Positions 26,575 through 35,011 of a stretch of 64,000 nt of DNA are shown here, one piece after another. The notes beneath the pieces were generated by a model, which saw nothing but the letters and a program-made list of their open reading frames with translations, searched no databases and was not told where the DNA came from. How positions within the stretch are numbered: position 1 is the stretch's first letter; every line of letters starts with the position of its first letter. A program made the translations under genes and the position numbers. Source of the DNA: Intestinibacter bartlettii. Lineage in GTDB: Bacteria; Bacillota; Clostridia; Peptostreptococcales; Peptostreptococcaceae. The stretch lies in NCBI RefSeq assembly GCF_000154445.1, contig NZ_DS499563.1. The stretch is one strand, 5' to 3'.

Positions 26575-27981
26575 TTAAAATCTAAAATATAAGAATGGAT
26601 TATAAGTTTCATTAACTAAGTAGGCAGTAACTAAAAATAAAACTAAACCATATATAACTAATGATGGATTTAACACTTTATCTCTATATTTTTGAGCCAT
26701 ATTCTTTAAAATTTGTTTTACAGCTGGTGTTGATAATATTATAAGAATTACAAATAAAATTATATTAGTATATAAATAATATAATGCTGAACTATCAACT
26801 ATCGCATTACCTGACATAAAGAACATTACTTTTAAATAATTTAGTGCAAATCCAAGATCCTCACTCGCAAAGAACAGCCATCCTACTATTACAAATAACA
26901 TTGTATAGATATGCTTTATAAAATCTGGTGTTTTTTCTAAAACAGATTTTAATACAAACTTTTCTATAAATAGTAAAACTCCATAATAAAGTCCCCATAT
27001 TATGAAATTCCAGTTTGCTCCATGCCAAAATCCTGTAAGTGCCCATACAACAAATATATTTCTAACTTGTTTTGGAACACTAACTCTATTTCCGCCTAAT
27101 GGTATATAGATATACTCTCTAAACCAAGTTCCTAAAGATATATGCCATCTTCTCCAGAATTCTGTTACACTTTTTGATATGTAAGGATAATTAAAGTTTT
27201 CCATAAACTCAAATCCAAACATTTTTCCTAAACCTATCGCCATATCAGAATAAGCACTAAAGTCGAAATAAATTTGGAAAGTATAAGCAATTATACCTAA
27301 CCATGCTGTAAGAACAGATATAGATGATGTATCCATAGCAGAAACAGTTGTCCATAACATTCCTATATTATTAGCTAGTAAAACTTTCTTTCCTAAACCT
27401 TGAATAAATCGCTCAACACCTTCACCAAACTTAACTATACTTTCTTGTCTAGTATTTAATTGGTCCTCTATTGTTTGGTATTGAACTATAGGTCCCGCAA
27501 CTAATTGTGGGAACATTGTAACATATGCTGCGAAGTTAATTATATTATATTGAACTTCGACTTTACCCAAGTAAACATCTACTATATAAGATAATACTTG
27601 GAATGTGTAAAATGATATTCCTATTGGAAGTGCTAAACCTTCAAAAGGAATATTTAAATGAAAAATACTATTTATGTTGTCCACAAAGAAACCAAAATAT
27701 TTAAAAAATCCTAATATACTTACGTTCAAAATAATAGTAAGTATAAATATAGATTTACACTTACCTTCTTCATGTCGATTCTTATCTATTAATATTGCAA
27801 GTAAATAATCTACGATTATCGTTCCCATCATTAAAAATACATAGATTGGTTCACCCCATGCATAAAATATCAAACTCGCTATTAATAATACTGAATTTTT
27901 TAATATTCTAGGGCTAACATAATATAGTAATAATGTTATTGGCAAAAAAGTAAACAAAAATATAATACTACTGAATACTAT
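26575..27981 (-). CDS. MBOAT O-acyltransferase (AlgI/DltB family), probable ATA start
   Basis: A multi-pass membrane enzyme that moves acyl groups across the membrane for O-acylation. The MBOAT core is visible: FWRRWHISLGTWFREYIYIP (catalytic region) and GFWHGANWNFIIWG with the conserved His. The first usual start is a TTG at 27957 with no ribosome binding site. The frame stays open upstream, and GGAGG sits 8 bases before an ATA at 27981, giving M-V-F-S-S-I-I-F-L-F, the typical N-terminus of this family. An ATT at 27987 is too close to the site. I therefore place the start at the ATA. Confidence 0.78.
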   Translation of the reverse strand: MVFSSIIFLFTFLPITLLLYYVSPRILKNSVLLIASLIFYAWGEPIYVFLMMGTIIVDYLLAILIDKNRHEEGKCKSIFILTIILNVSILGFFKYFGFFVDNINSIFHLNIPFEGLALPIGISFYTFQVLSYIVDVYLGKVEVQYNIINFAAYVTMFPQLVAGPIVQYQTIEDQLNTRQESIVKFGEGVERFIQGLGKKVLLANNIGMLWTTVSAMDTSSISVLTAWLGIIAYTFQIYFDFSAYSDMAIGLGKMFGFEFMENFNYPYISKSVTEFWRRWHISLGTWFREYIYIPLGGNRVSVPKQVRNIFVVWALTGFWHGANWNFIIWGLYYGVLLFIEKFVLKSVLEKTPDFIKHIYTMLFVIVGWLFFASEDLGFALNYLKVMFFMSGNAIVDSSALYYLYTNIILFVILIILSTPAVKQILKNMAQKYRDKVLNPSLVIYGLVLFLVTAYLVNETYNPFLYFRF

Positions 27982-28011
27982 TTTAATCGCCTCCCTCTTT
28001 AATTTTGTTAA

Positions 28012-28075
28012 AACACATAAAGAAATTATACTTAATTTTTAAGTTAAAATAACTAAGTATAATTTCTCCTGTATT
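28012..28075. repeat. Intergenic palindromic repeat, copy C
   Basis: Palindrome of about 64 bases. Left arm AACACATAAAGAAATTATAC pairs with right arm AGTATAATTTCTCCTGTATT with a few mismatches. It lies between the lipoprotein and MBOAT genes and may also end or attenuate transcription. Confidence 0.75.
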
Positions 28076-28093
28076 ATAAAAACAATTTAATAA

Positions 28094-28570
28094 TTATTTT
28101 ATTGCTTCTTTAAAAGCTTCTTTCAGTTTTTCTGCATTTTCAGACACAGCAAAAAATACATATTTCCCTTCTGTTTTTAATTCATAGTTATTTAATAATC
28201 CATATTGTTCTGGTCCATAACTTCCAAAACTTTGAAGCTGAGAATTCACCCTATTATCGATTGTATCTTCTAGACCTTCTATTTGTGATTTATCTTTAAC
28301 CTTTACAATTAACATTTCATCAACTTCCATTGATGATTCTGGTGTATATAAAACAACACTATCAAAATCGCTAGAATTTAATCCGTAATATCTCTTTAAT
28401 CCTTTAGATCCTGTCTCTTCCATATTTTTAACAAGACCTGTTTCTACAATTGATTTTTGTATGTCTTTTGCACTTAAATTTTCATTAACCTTTGTACATC
28501 CTGTAAGTGAAATACATATGCATACTGCCGCTGTAATATTTATTAATATTTTCTTTAATTTCATCTTCAT
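28094..28570 (-). CDS. DUF4358 lipoprotein
   Basis: 158 residues with a lipoprotein signal (LTGC, Cys25), followed by the short alpha/beta DUF4358 domain ending in a helical KLKEAFKEAIK. Function unknown; genes of this family are often found beside MBOAT and SGNH acyltransfer genes, which is the case here. It is 17 bases after the SGNH gene and so in the same transcript. Confidence 0.8.
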   Translation of the reverse strand: MKMKLKKILINITAAVCICISLTGCTKVNENLSAKDIQKSIVETGLVKNMEETGSKGLKRYYGLNSSDFDSVVLYTPESSMEVDEMLIVKVKDKSQIEGLEDTIDNRVNSQLQSFGSYGPEQYGLLNNYELKTEGKYVFFAVSENAEKLKEAFKEAIK

Positions 28571-28587
28571 GTAAGCCTTTCCTAATA

Positions 28588-29391
28588 CTATAAATTAGCT
28601 GATTGTATAAATAAATCTAACCATTTTTTTATACCTTTTACTCCAAAATGTATACCATCAGGCTCATACCCACCATTTGCTAAAACACTATTAGCATCTA
28701 TATATGTAACACCTTTTTTATTACATAGATTTTTTATATCTTGATTCCATGAACTTATATTATTGAATTTTGGTTGTTTGCTTATAGCTGATGATGTTAC
28801 AGGAAGTATTGAACATATATATACATTAGTGTTAGGTAGTTTAGATTGTATTTTATCCACAACCTCACCATATAATTTTATAAATGTATCGCTATTTTGA
28901 TATGCTTCTATATCATTTATACCATATGTAAGGAATATATTTTTAGGATACATACCTATTGCTGTATCAATATCTCCATTTTTCATCGCAGTTACAAGAT
29001 TTCTACCTTTTTTAGCAACTACAGATGATTGACTTAAAACACCATATCCATAAATTCCTTCTGCTCTTGAATCTCCTACTATAACCGATGATTCAAATTT
29101 ACTTTTATAGTTTGTACTTTGTGAAGAAGGATTATCAGATTGACTATTTTCTATTGTGTTTTGTTCTTGAGTATTTATTCCATTTTGAGTTTTTATTGAA
29201 TCTATTTTTTCTTGAACTTCAACTACATTTTGATTTTCTAATTCTTTTATAACTTTAACACCTTGTGCGATTTGTTGATCCTCTGTATTACCTTGTCTAT
29301 TTAAAGCATTTATCGTGATTGTAATAGTAAATCCTATAGCTATTACACCTATTAATGTTAACGCTGTCTTAACTTTTCTTTTTAGTTTAAT
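28588..29391 (-). CDS. SGNH/GDSL hydrolase, membrane-anchored, probable ATT start
   Basis: By hand translation the frame is open from a TAA at 29392-29394 to 28588, giving 267 residues. It begins K-L-K-R-K-V-K then a hydrophobic anchor (TALTLIGVIAIGFTITIT), a Gln/Ser/Asn-rich stalk, and the SGNH domain: IVGDSRAEG (block I Ser), LTYGINDIE (block III) and the late DGIHF (block V). The first ATG in frame, at 28986, lies after block I and would remove the catalytic Ser. The only sensible start is the ATT at 29391, with GAGGGG and GTGG upstream. Likely an acetylesterase or acetyltransferase acting on wall or surface polysaccharide with the MBOAT and DHHW proteins. Confidence 0.75.
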   Translation of the reverse strand: MKLKRKVKTALTLIGVIAIGFTITITINALNRQGNTEDQQIAQGVKVIKELENQNVVEVQEKIDSIKTQNGINTQEQNTIENSQSDNPSSQSTNYKSKFESSVIVGDSRAEGIYGYGVLSQSSVVAKKGRNLVTAMKNGDIDTAIGMYPKNIFLTYGINDIEAYQNSDTFIKLYGEVVDKIQSKLPNTNVYICSILPVTSSAISKQPKFNNISSWNQDIKNLCNKKGVTYIDANSVLANGGYEPDGIHFGVKGIKKWLDLFIQSANL

Positions 29392-29576
29392 TTAAACCAC
29401 TTCCCCTCAATATCTTAACTCTCTATTTTTTACAGATTTTATTATAACATTTTATTTTCCTTTATTAAACACCAATAATGTAACAAATTTGTCATTGTTT
29501 TACAATTTAATACAATAAAATAATCTTTCTCTTAAAATCCCTTCAAAATGGTATAATTTTTTGAAATATATCAGCT

Positions 29577-29747
29577 AAAATTATACTTATTTTTAAAATT
29601 TAAGTAAATATAATTTCCTATGTGCTGTAAAGAAATCTTTATTCTAAAGACCCTTAAAGATGTAGCTTTCTTTGAAACACATATACGAAAATTATACTTA
29701 TCCACAATCTATAAATGAATATAATTTCCTATGTGTTATAAAAAAAG
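29577..29747. repeat. Intergenic palindromic repeat, copy B (longest)
   Basis: Order: palindrome 1 (29577-29624, AAAATTATACTTA to TATAATTTCCTATGTG), inner hairpin (29627-29672) and palindrome 2 (29673-29740). Bases 29619-29747 match copy A almost exactly. Confidence 0.85.
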
Positions 29748-29784
29748 TTAGTTCATGATATTTAATCAAAAACTAACTTTTATA
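29741..29784 (-). terminator. Terminator of paralogue 5
   Basis: AAAGTTAGTT / AACTAACTTT stem with T7 on the minus strand, just beyond the stop of the small gene. Confidence 0.75.
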
Positions 29785-29793
29785 AAATACTTT

Positions 29794-30000
29794 CTAGCAG
29801 CAGCATCCATCATCAAAATTAAATAATAATAAAATTATTAATATAACCCATATCCATATGCTATCATCATCAAATATATCATCTAAAAAATCTGTACATA
29901 ATAATAAAAATACTAAAACTATTATAATCAATATTCCACCGTTAAACTCAAATCCACAATCTCCAAAGAATCTAGAAAGACTTTCTTCTAATTTAGGCAT
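29794..30000 (-). CDS. Small Cys-tailed hydrophobic protein, paralogue 5
   Basis: 68 residues: SLSRFFGDCG start, two hydrophobic segments (ILIIIVLVFLLLC and IWIWVILIILLLF) around an acidic linker (DFLDDIFDDDS), and a CCC end. Same family as the proteins at 24157-25246. GGGGG precedes the ATG. CATATATTA at 30035-30043 fits a sigma-K -10. Confidence 0.7.
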   Translation of the reverse strand: MPKLEESLSRFFGDCGFEFNGGILIIIVLVFLLLCTDFLDDIFDDDSIWIWVILIILLLFNFDDGCCC

Positions 30001-30281
30001 AACTATTCCCCCTTAAAAAGGTTTATCTTTGTTTTAATATATGATATTTAATATTAATAGGTTACTTTTATTAAATCTTTATATTTTGTTCATAGCTAGT
30101 TAAAAATCGATAACTAGAATATTATTTATATAGTATATCATACTAAATTGTTATATTAAAAAATATTAATTTGTACAAACTAAAAATAATTCTACTATTT
30201 TCTAAATATATATTGAAAATTAAGTATGATTATATTAAACTACTATTAAAAAATTTAATTATTCAAATTTGGAGGTACAAA

Positions 30282-30509
30282 ATGTTTGAAGAAATAAGAG
30301 ACATAATAGCAGAACAATTAAGCATAGACGATTTAGATGAATTGACTTTAGATACTTCTCTTAAAGATGATTTAAATGCTGATTCTTTAGATGCTGTTGA
30401 AGTAATCATGGCATTAGAAGATAAATATGATATAGAAATTGCTGAAGAAGATGCTGAAAACTTCAAAACTATAGCAGATATAGTTAACTACATTGAAGAA
30501 AATAAATAG
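30282..30509 (+). CDS. acpP: Acyl carrier protein
   Basis: 75 residues, acidic, with the 4'-phosphopantetheine site LNADSLDAVEV (Ser35). It carries acyl chains on its prosthetic arm. It stands alone, with no fatty acid synthesis genes beside it, so it may be a second, dedicated carrier; the nearby MBOAT cluster is a possible client, by context only. GGAGGTACAAA precedes the ATG. A strong terminator follows. Confidence 0.88.
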   Translation: MFEEIRDIIAEQLSIDDLDELTLDTSLKDDLNADSLDAVEVIMALEDKYDIEIAEEDAENFKTIADIVNYIEENK

Positions 30510-30533
30510 TTTTATGGACTTCTTTATTTTAAA

Positions 30534-30584
30534 ATTAAAAAAGCTATAGAAAATAAACGTTTATTTCCTATAGCTTTTTTAATT
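30534..30584 (+). terminator. Terminator of the acyl carrier protein gene
   Basis: AAAAAAGCTATAG / CTATAGCTTTTTT stem with the T run on the plus strand. Confidence 0.8.
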
Positions 30585-30769
30585 TCAATATATTTGTTTA
30601 ATACTCTTATTATAATTTCTATTTAGATCACTTCTTAATTTTTTATATTTTCTTGTCATATATTGTATCTTACATATATAAACTTTTCTTTCTGAAGCCT
30701 TTGTATACAATATTTATCCAAATTATGGTATATTTAATATTAAATTAAAATACACAGGGGTGATTACTG

Positions 30770-31522
30770 ATGATAGAAAAAAAATATATTGAAATGAAAG
30801 AACCTTTCTCAGGAAATAGGGTAATAAATATCTACCTTCCAAACGACTATAATGAAAGAAGAAAAAAATATCCTGTTTTGTATATGTTTGATGGGCATAA
30901 TTTATTTTTTGACGAAGAGGCTGCTTTCGGCAAATCATGGGGCATGAAGGAATACTTAGAGGATAATGATACTCAACTAATTGTAGTTGGAATACAATGC
31001 AGTTTTGAAGGAAATGAAAGAATGTCTGAATACTCTCCATATGATTTAAATTATGATGGTGAATTTATAGAGGGAAAAGGGGATAAATATCTAGATTGGA
31101 TGATAAATGTTATAAAACCTATGATAGATTCTGAATATAGAACTAAAACAGATAAGAAAAATACTCTTATTGGGGGAAGTTCTATGGGAGGCTTAATGGC
31201 GGCTTACGCTGGAATCAAATATTCAGATGTATTTTCTAAATGTATATGTATTTCTCCTTCATTTGAACTATGCTACGATAAATTTATGAATGATGCTATA
31301 GCTAGTCAATCACAAAAAGGAACAAAATTCTTTATGAGTATAGGTAGTATTGAACTTGAATTAAATAATACAGCAGTTGAATTCACTTCTTATATGCTTG
31401 AATTATGCCATATATTGCAATCTAAGGGCGCTAACTGCTATCCTAGAGTAGTAATTGGTGGAGAACATAATGAAGCGAGCTGGGAAAAGCAAATTCCAGC
31501 ATTTATGGAATACCTATTATAA
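30770..31522 (+). CDS. Esterase of the alpha/beta hydrolase fold (esterase D-like)
   Basis: 250 residues. The nucleophile elbow GGSSMGGL (Ser about 127-131), the early YMFDGHN and the C-terminal GGEHNEASW with the catalytic His are typical of the putative esterase family that includes feruloyl and siderophore esterases. Cytoplasmic: no signal peptide. Substrate unknown. AGGGGTG precedes the ATG. It is the only gene of its transcript. Confidence 0.85.
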   Translation: MIEKKYIEMKEPFSGNRVINIYLPNDYNERRKKYPVLYMFDGHNLFFDEEAAFGKSWGMKEYLEDNDTQLIVVGIQCSFEGNERMSEYSPYDLNYDGEFIEGKGDKYLDWMINVIKPMIDSEYRTKTDKKNTLIGGSSMGGLMAAYAGIKYSDVFSKCICISPSFELCYDKFMNDAIASQSQKGTKFFMSIGSIELELNNTAVEFTSYMLELCHILQSKGANCYPRVVIGGEHNEASWEKQIPAFMEYLL

Positions 31523-31561
31523 TTTAAATAGTGTAGTTATATTTATTAATAACTTTAAAAT

Positions 31562-31590
31562 GAATATAATTTCTTACATGTTATAAAAAT
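31562..31590. repeat. Partial copy D of the palindromic repeat
   Basis: AATATAATTTCTTACATGTTATAAAA resembles the right arm of copies A and B; the left arm is absent. Confidence 0.5.
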
Positions 31591-31596
31591 ATAAAT

Positions 31597-31660
31597 TACC
31601 ATTAAAAAGAGGCTTAAAATTTACTCCTAATAATAAATAGTATTTTAGCCTCTTTTTAAT
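31597..31660. terminator. Bidirectional terminator
   Basis: AAAAAGAGGCT and AGCCTCTTTTT arms between the convergent esterase and btuD genes. Confidence 0.75.
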
Positions 31661-31687
31661 ATTACCTTTTCTATAATATGTTCTTTT

Positions 31688-32443
31688 CTACTCCCATTTT
31701 TTTAAAATTTCTGTCATAAACCCTTTTATATCTATTCCATATAAATCATCAAGTATAGGGTCGTTTAAAACGGTCTGAGGGTTTCCATAAGCCACAATTT
31801 GACCATCTTTTAGCATAAGTACATTATCAGCAAAATATTGAACTAAATTCAAGTCATGCAAAACTCCTACTACTATTTTATTGTTTGAACTGATCCATTC
31901 TTTTAGGTTTTCTAATAAATCTATTTGATTTTTTAAATCTAAATGGTTTGTGGGTTCATCAAGTAGTATAATATCTGGGTCTTGTGCAAATACTCTCGCT
32001 AAAAATACCCTTTGAATTTGACCTCCAGAAAGTTCCGTAATCATTTTATCTTTTATATCTAAAAGTCCAACTTTTTCTATACTTTCTAAGATTATTCTAT
32101 CATCTTCTTTAGATAATTTGCTAAGTGCTCCCTTGCTATAAGCATATCTACCTAAAGATACCGTATCATAAATTGTATATGGAAAATAGATTTGAGTAAT
32201 TTGGCTCATAAGGCCAATTTTTCTAGCAAAAGATTTTTTATCCATAGATGATACCTCTTTGCCATCTATTATAACGCTACCTCTATGTTCTAAAAGATTT
32301 GCAATAGATTTTAAAAGCGTACTTTTGCCACATCCATTTGGTCCCACTATACACAAATTCTCTCCATTTTTAACTTTAAAGCTTATATCTTTTAATATGT
32401 CTCTTCCATCATATCCGCTATAAAGATTTTTAACTTCTAACAT
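31688..32443 (-). CDS. btuD: Cobalamin ABC transporter ATPase
   Basis: 251 residues. Walker A GPNGCGKSTLL, Q-loop MSQ, signature LSGGQIQRVFLAR, Walker B IILLDEPTNHLD and the H-loop HDLN are all intact. FecE/BtuD-type ATPase of a class II importer. The cobalamin riboswitch upstream makes B12 or a corrinoid the likely substrate. The ATG at 32443 is used; a TTG at 32452 overlaps the btuC stop. Last gene of the operon. Confidence 0.9.
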   Translation of the reverse strand: MLEVKNLYSGYDGRDILKDISFKVKNGENLCIVGPNGCGKSTLLKSIANLLEHRGSVIIDGKEVSSMDKKSFARKIGLMSQITQIYFPYTIYDTVSLGRYAYSKGALSKLSKEDDRIILESIEKVGLLDIKDKMITELSGGQIQRVFLARVFAQDPDIILLDEPTNHLDLKNQIDLLENLKEWISSNNKIVVGVLHDLNLVQYFADNVLMLKDGQIVAYGNPQTVLNDPILDDLYGIDIKGFMTEILKKWE

Positions 32444-32448
32444 AATTA

Positions 32449-33474
32449 TCAACTCGCCTTTTTAAAATAAACATATGCAAAGAATGGAGCCCCTATAAGA
32501 GCTGTAACTGCACCTACTGGCAACTCAGTTGGTGCGAATACACTTCTTGCAATTAAATCAGTAACTACCATTAAACATCCTCCAAATACGAAAGACATCG
32601 GAATTACATACTTATGGTTAGAACCAAATATTTTTCTTACCACATGTGGAGCGATTAAATCCACGAATCCAATTGTACCACTAAGTGATACTGCCCCACC
32701 TGTAAGTACTGCAGAAAATATAAATAATTTAGTTTTTACTTTTGATGTATTGACACCAACTGACTGTGCCTGTTCTTCACCAAAAGTAAGTATATCCATC
32801 TCTTTAGTGTACATAAGCGTGCCTATCATACCAACTAAACAAAATGGTATTATTAGACCTACATATGTCCACCCTTTCATAGCAAAACTGCCCATTTGCC
32901 AAAGAGCTATTCTTTTTAAATCTTCTGAAAACATCGCTGTCAAAGTTGTAAGCAATGCATTTACAAATAATGAAAAAACCATACCAGCTAATATTATCGT
33001 ATTATTAGACATAGTTTTATCGATTTTACTTGAAAATAATATGACTAAATATACAGTAAAAAGCCCAAATATAAATCCAACAAAAGGAAGTGTAAAACTT
33101 CCTATGACAGGAATTGTTATTCCTGTTATAATTACAAGACCTGCACCTAATGATGCACCTGACGATACACCTAAAGTATATGGTGATGCTAGTTGATTTT
33201 TTAATATTGATTGTACAACTGCACCACTAGTTGCTAAACATCCTCCAACTAAAAATGCTAATAATACCCTTGGCAATCTAATTTTCCATATTATAGATAC
33301 ATCTTTCGGTAAAACTCCATCTCTAAGAGTGATACCAAAGGTTTTATTTGCAATTATAGATATAGTGTCTAACATACTAATATTGGAACTCCCTATGGAA
33401 GTTCCAATATAAATAATAAATATAAGTATAAATATACTAATTATACACTTTTTCTTATTTGTCTTTAAATTCAT
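32449..33474 (-). CDS. btuC: Cobalamin ABC transporter permease
   Basis: 341 residues and about 10 membrane segments. FecCD-family marks: LPRVLLAFLVGG near residue 68, LASPYTLGVSSGASLGA and SGTIGFVDLIAPHVVR near the end (coupling region to the ATPase). Its start overlaps the end of btuF by 20 bases, so translation is coupled. Confidence 0.9.
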   Translation of the reverse strand: MNLKTNKKKCIISIFILIFIIYIGTSIGSSNISMLDTISIIANKTFGITLRDGVLPKDVSIIWKIRLPRVLLAFLVGGCLATSGAVVQSILKNQLASPYTLGVSSGASLGAGLVIITGITIPVIGSFTLPFVGFIFGLFTVYLVILFSSKIDKTMSNNTIILAGMVFSLFVNALLTTLTAMFSEDLKRIALWQMGSFAMKGWTYVGLIIPFCLVGMIGTLMYTKEMDILTFGEEQAQSVGVNTSKVKTKLFIFSAVLTGGAVSLSGTIGFVDLIAPHVVRKIFGSNHKYVIPMSFVFGGCLMVVTDLIARSVFAPTELPVGAVTALIGAPFFAYVYFKKAS

Positions 33475-34369
33475 CTGGATATACAGCCTTAGCCATTTCT
33501 TTTAAGGCTTTTATTATATTTTGTGTTGGTCTTGAAGATGAGTTTGCATCTATTGAATAAACTGCCTTTTCTTTAACTGCAGTTATATTATCCCATCCAT
33601 CTCTACTCATTATTTCTTTAGTTGGATTTTCTACATAGTTTACATTAGTAAGTATAACATCTGGATTTGCATCTATTACAGATTCTTCACTTGGTGATAT
33701 CCAAGCATCTTGGTTTGCAAATATATTTTCTGCACCTATTGTTTGTATCATTTCATTTATAAATGTGTCTTTACCTACACTATATAATGTTGGTGCTGGC
33801 CCTATTTCAAAGTAAACTTTCTTTTTGTCTTTTATTTTACTTCCTATTTCTTTTATTGAATCTACTTCTTTTTTCATAGAAGCTATCATTTCGTCGCCCT
33901 TATCTTTAGCTCCTACAAGTTCTGCTATAAATGCTATATCTTTATATATACCATCTATGCTGTTACTGCTTGGTATATAAACAACTGGTATACCTGCATC
34001 ACTTACAGATTTATATGGATCTTCTGATGATCCTACTTGATTGTATCCTGATGCTATTATTATGTCTGGATTTAATTCTATAATTTTTTCGGCATCTGGT
34101 GTCTGAAAGTCCATTAATTCTGTATCTTTACTTAAACCTTCTATTCCTTCTGAATATGTGTCAGCTGCTATAATTTTATCAGCTAAACCTAATCCTGCTA
34201 ATATCTCTGTATTTGATGGTGCTGTAGATATTATTTTTTCTATCTTATTTGGTACTTTAACTTCGTTTCCTTCCCTATCTGTTATTGTTTTTTGACCTGA
34301 GTCATTACTACACCCAACTGCAAATACAAGCATCAGGCATAATAAAATCGATAATAATTTCTTTTTCAT
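33455..34369 (-). CDS. btuF: Cobalamin-binding lipoprotein
   Basis: 304 residues with lipobox AVGC (Cys20), then a type III (TroA-like) binding protein fold with the KIISTAPSNTEIL start and a long linking helix. It captures the ligand outside the cell and hands it to BtuC. GAGGAGG precedes the ATG. The whole operon is under the riboswitch at 34725-34876. Confidence 0.88.
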   Translation of the reverse strand: MKKKLLSILLCLMLVFAVGCSNDSGQKTITDREGNEVKVPNKIEKIISTAPSNTEILAGLGLADKIIAADTYSEGIEGLSKDTELMDFQTPDAEKIIELNPDIIIASGYNQVGSSEDPYKSVSDAGIPVVYIPSSNSIDGIYKDIAFIAELVGAKDKGDEMIASMKKEVDSIKEIGSKIKDKKKVYFEIGPAPTLYSVGKDTFINEMIQTIGAENIFANQDAWISPSEESVIDANPDVILTNVNYVENPTKEIMSRDGWDNITAVKEKAVYSIDANSSSRPTQNIIKALKEMAKAVYPDEFKDK

Positions 34370-34635
34370 ATGAATTCCTCCTCATATACCTTTTTATATT
34401 TTTCTTTAAAGCTTTGTCAAGATTAATACAGTCAGAGTTTACCATAATTTAACTATAACCCTTGATGTTTTTTGATTATAGCATAATTATAATATTTTTT
34501 GGAATTATATTTTACATTTATTTTACTTTTGATAATAACAATTTGTTATATTATCAAATTTCGATATTATCACGCTTTTATTGGAAATATTTTTAAATCT
34601 AGATATGAATTTACACATTTTTCCAATAAAAATAA
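34370..34635. other. Long leader between riboswitch terminator and btuF
   Basis: About 265 bases with no gene I can support. AT-rich; no further riboswitch recognised. Confidence 0.5.
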
Positions 34636-34666
34636 AAAAAACTAACCCTAGGGCTAGTTTTTTCTT
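34636..34666 (-). terminator. Riboswitch-controlled terminator
   Basis: AAAAAACTAGCCC / GGGTTAGTTTTTT stem with a T8 run on the minus strand, placed just after the riboswitch as its expression platform. Confidence 0.75.
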
Positions 34667-34724
34667 AAAATACCGTTCTTATTTTAAAGTAAAATTCTCC
34701 ACCCCGAAGATTTTCTTATTGTAT

Positions 34725-34876
34725 ATTAGGCAGGTCTCCTGGCTTAGTTTCATTCTATTAATTCACCTTCCCATGAATAATCACAGTGGTTTTTGAATAA
34801 TAGTCCACATCACAGTAACGGGGGCTGCAGAGGAATTTCACCTCTTTCCCTATTAATCTAAATAATTAGAACCTAT
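34725..34876 (-). promoter_or_regulatory. Cobalamin riboswitch
   Basis: On the minus strand the conserved blocks occur in order: GGGAAAGAGGTGAAATTCC, GCAGCCCCCGTTACTGTGA, GGGAAGGTG, and the B12 box AGCCAGGAGACCTGCC. High cobalamin should favour the terminator and switch btuFCD off. Confidence 0.95.
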
Positions 34877-35011
34877 ATACTTTTTTATGCTTTTATACAA
34901 TTATAACATAATTGAATCAAAATTCTATTTTTTTATATCATTTTCAAATAAATAACATAAAATACATTTATTGTAAAAACGTATTGTATATGTTTATTTT
35001 TCATAATTTAT

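Larger units (their letters stand above)
29392..29793. other. Intergenic region with repeat copy B
   Basis: No gene. Bases 29392-29560 are AT-rich, presumably with the SGNH promoter; the rest is the repeat and a terminator. Confidence 0.6.

Noticed and set aside
28588..28986. 132-residue SGNH fragment starting at the ATG at 28986
   Set aside because: The frame continues upstream through the catalytic GDSR motif to a membrane anchor; the short version would be inactive.
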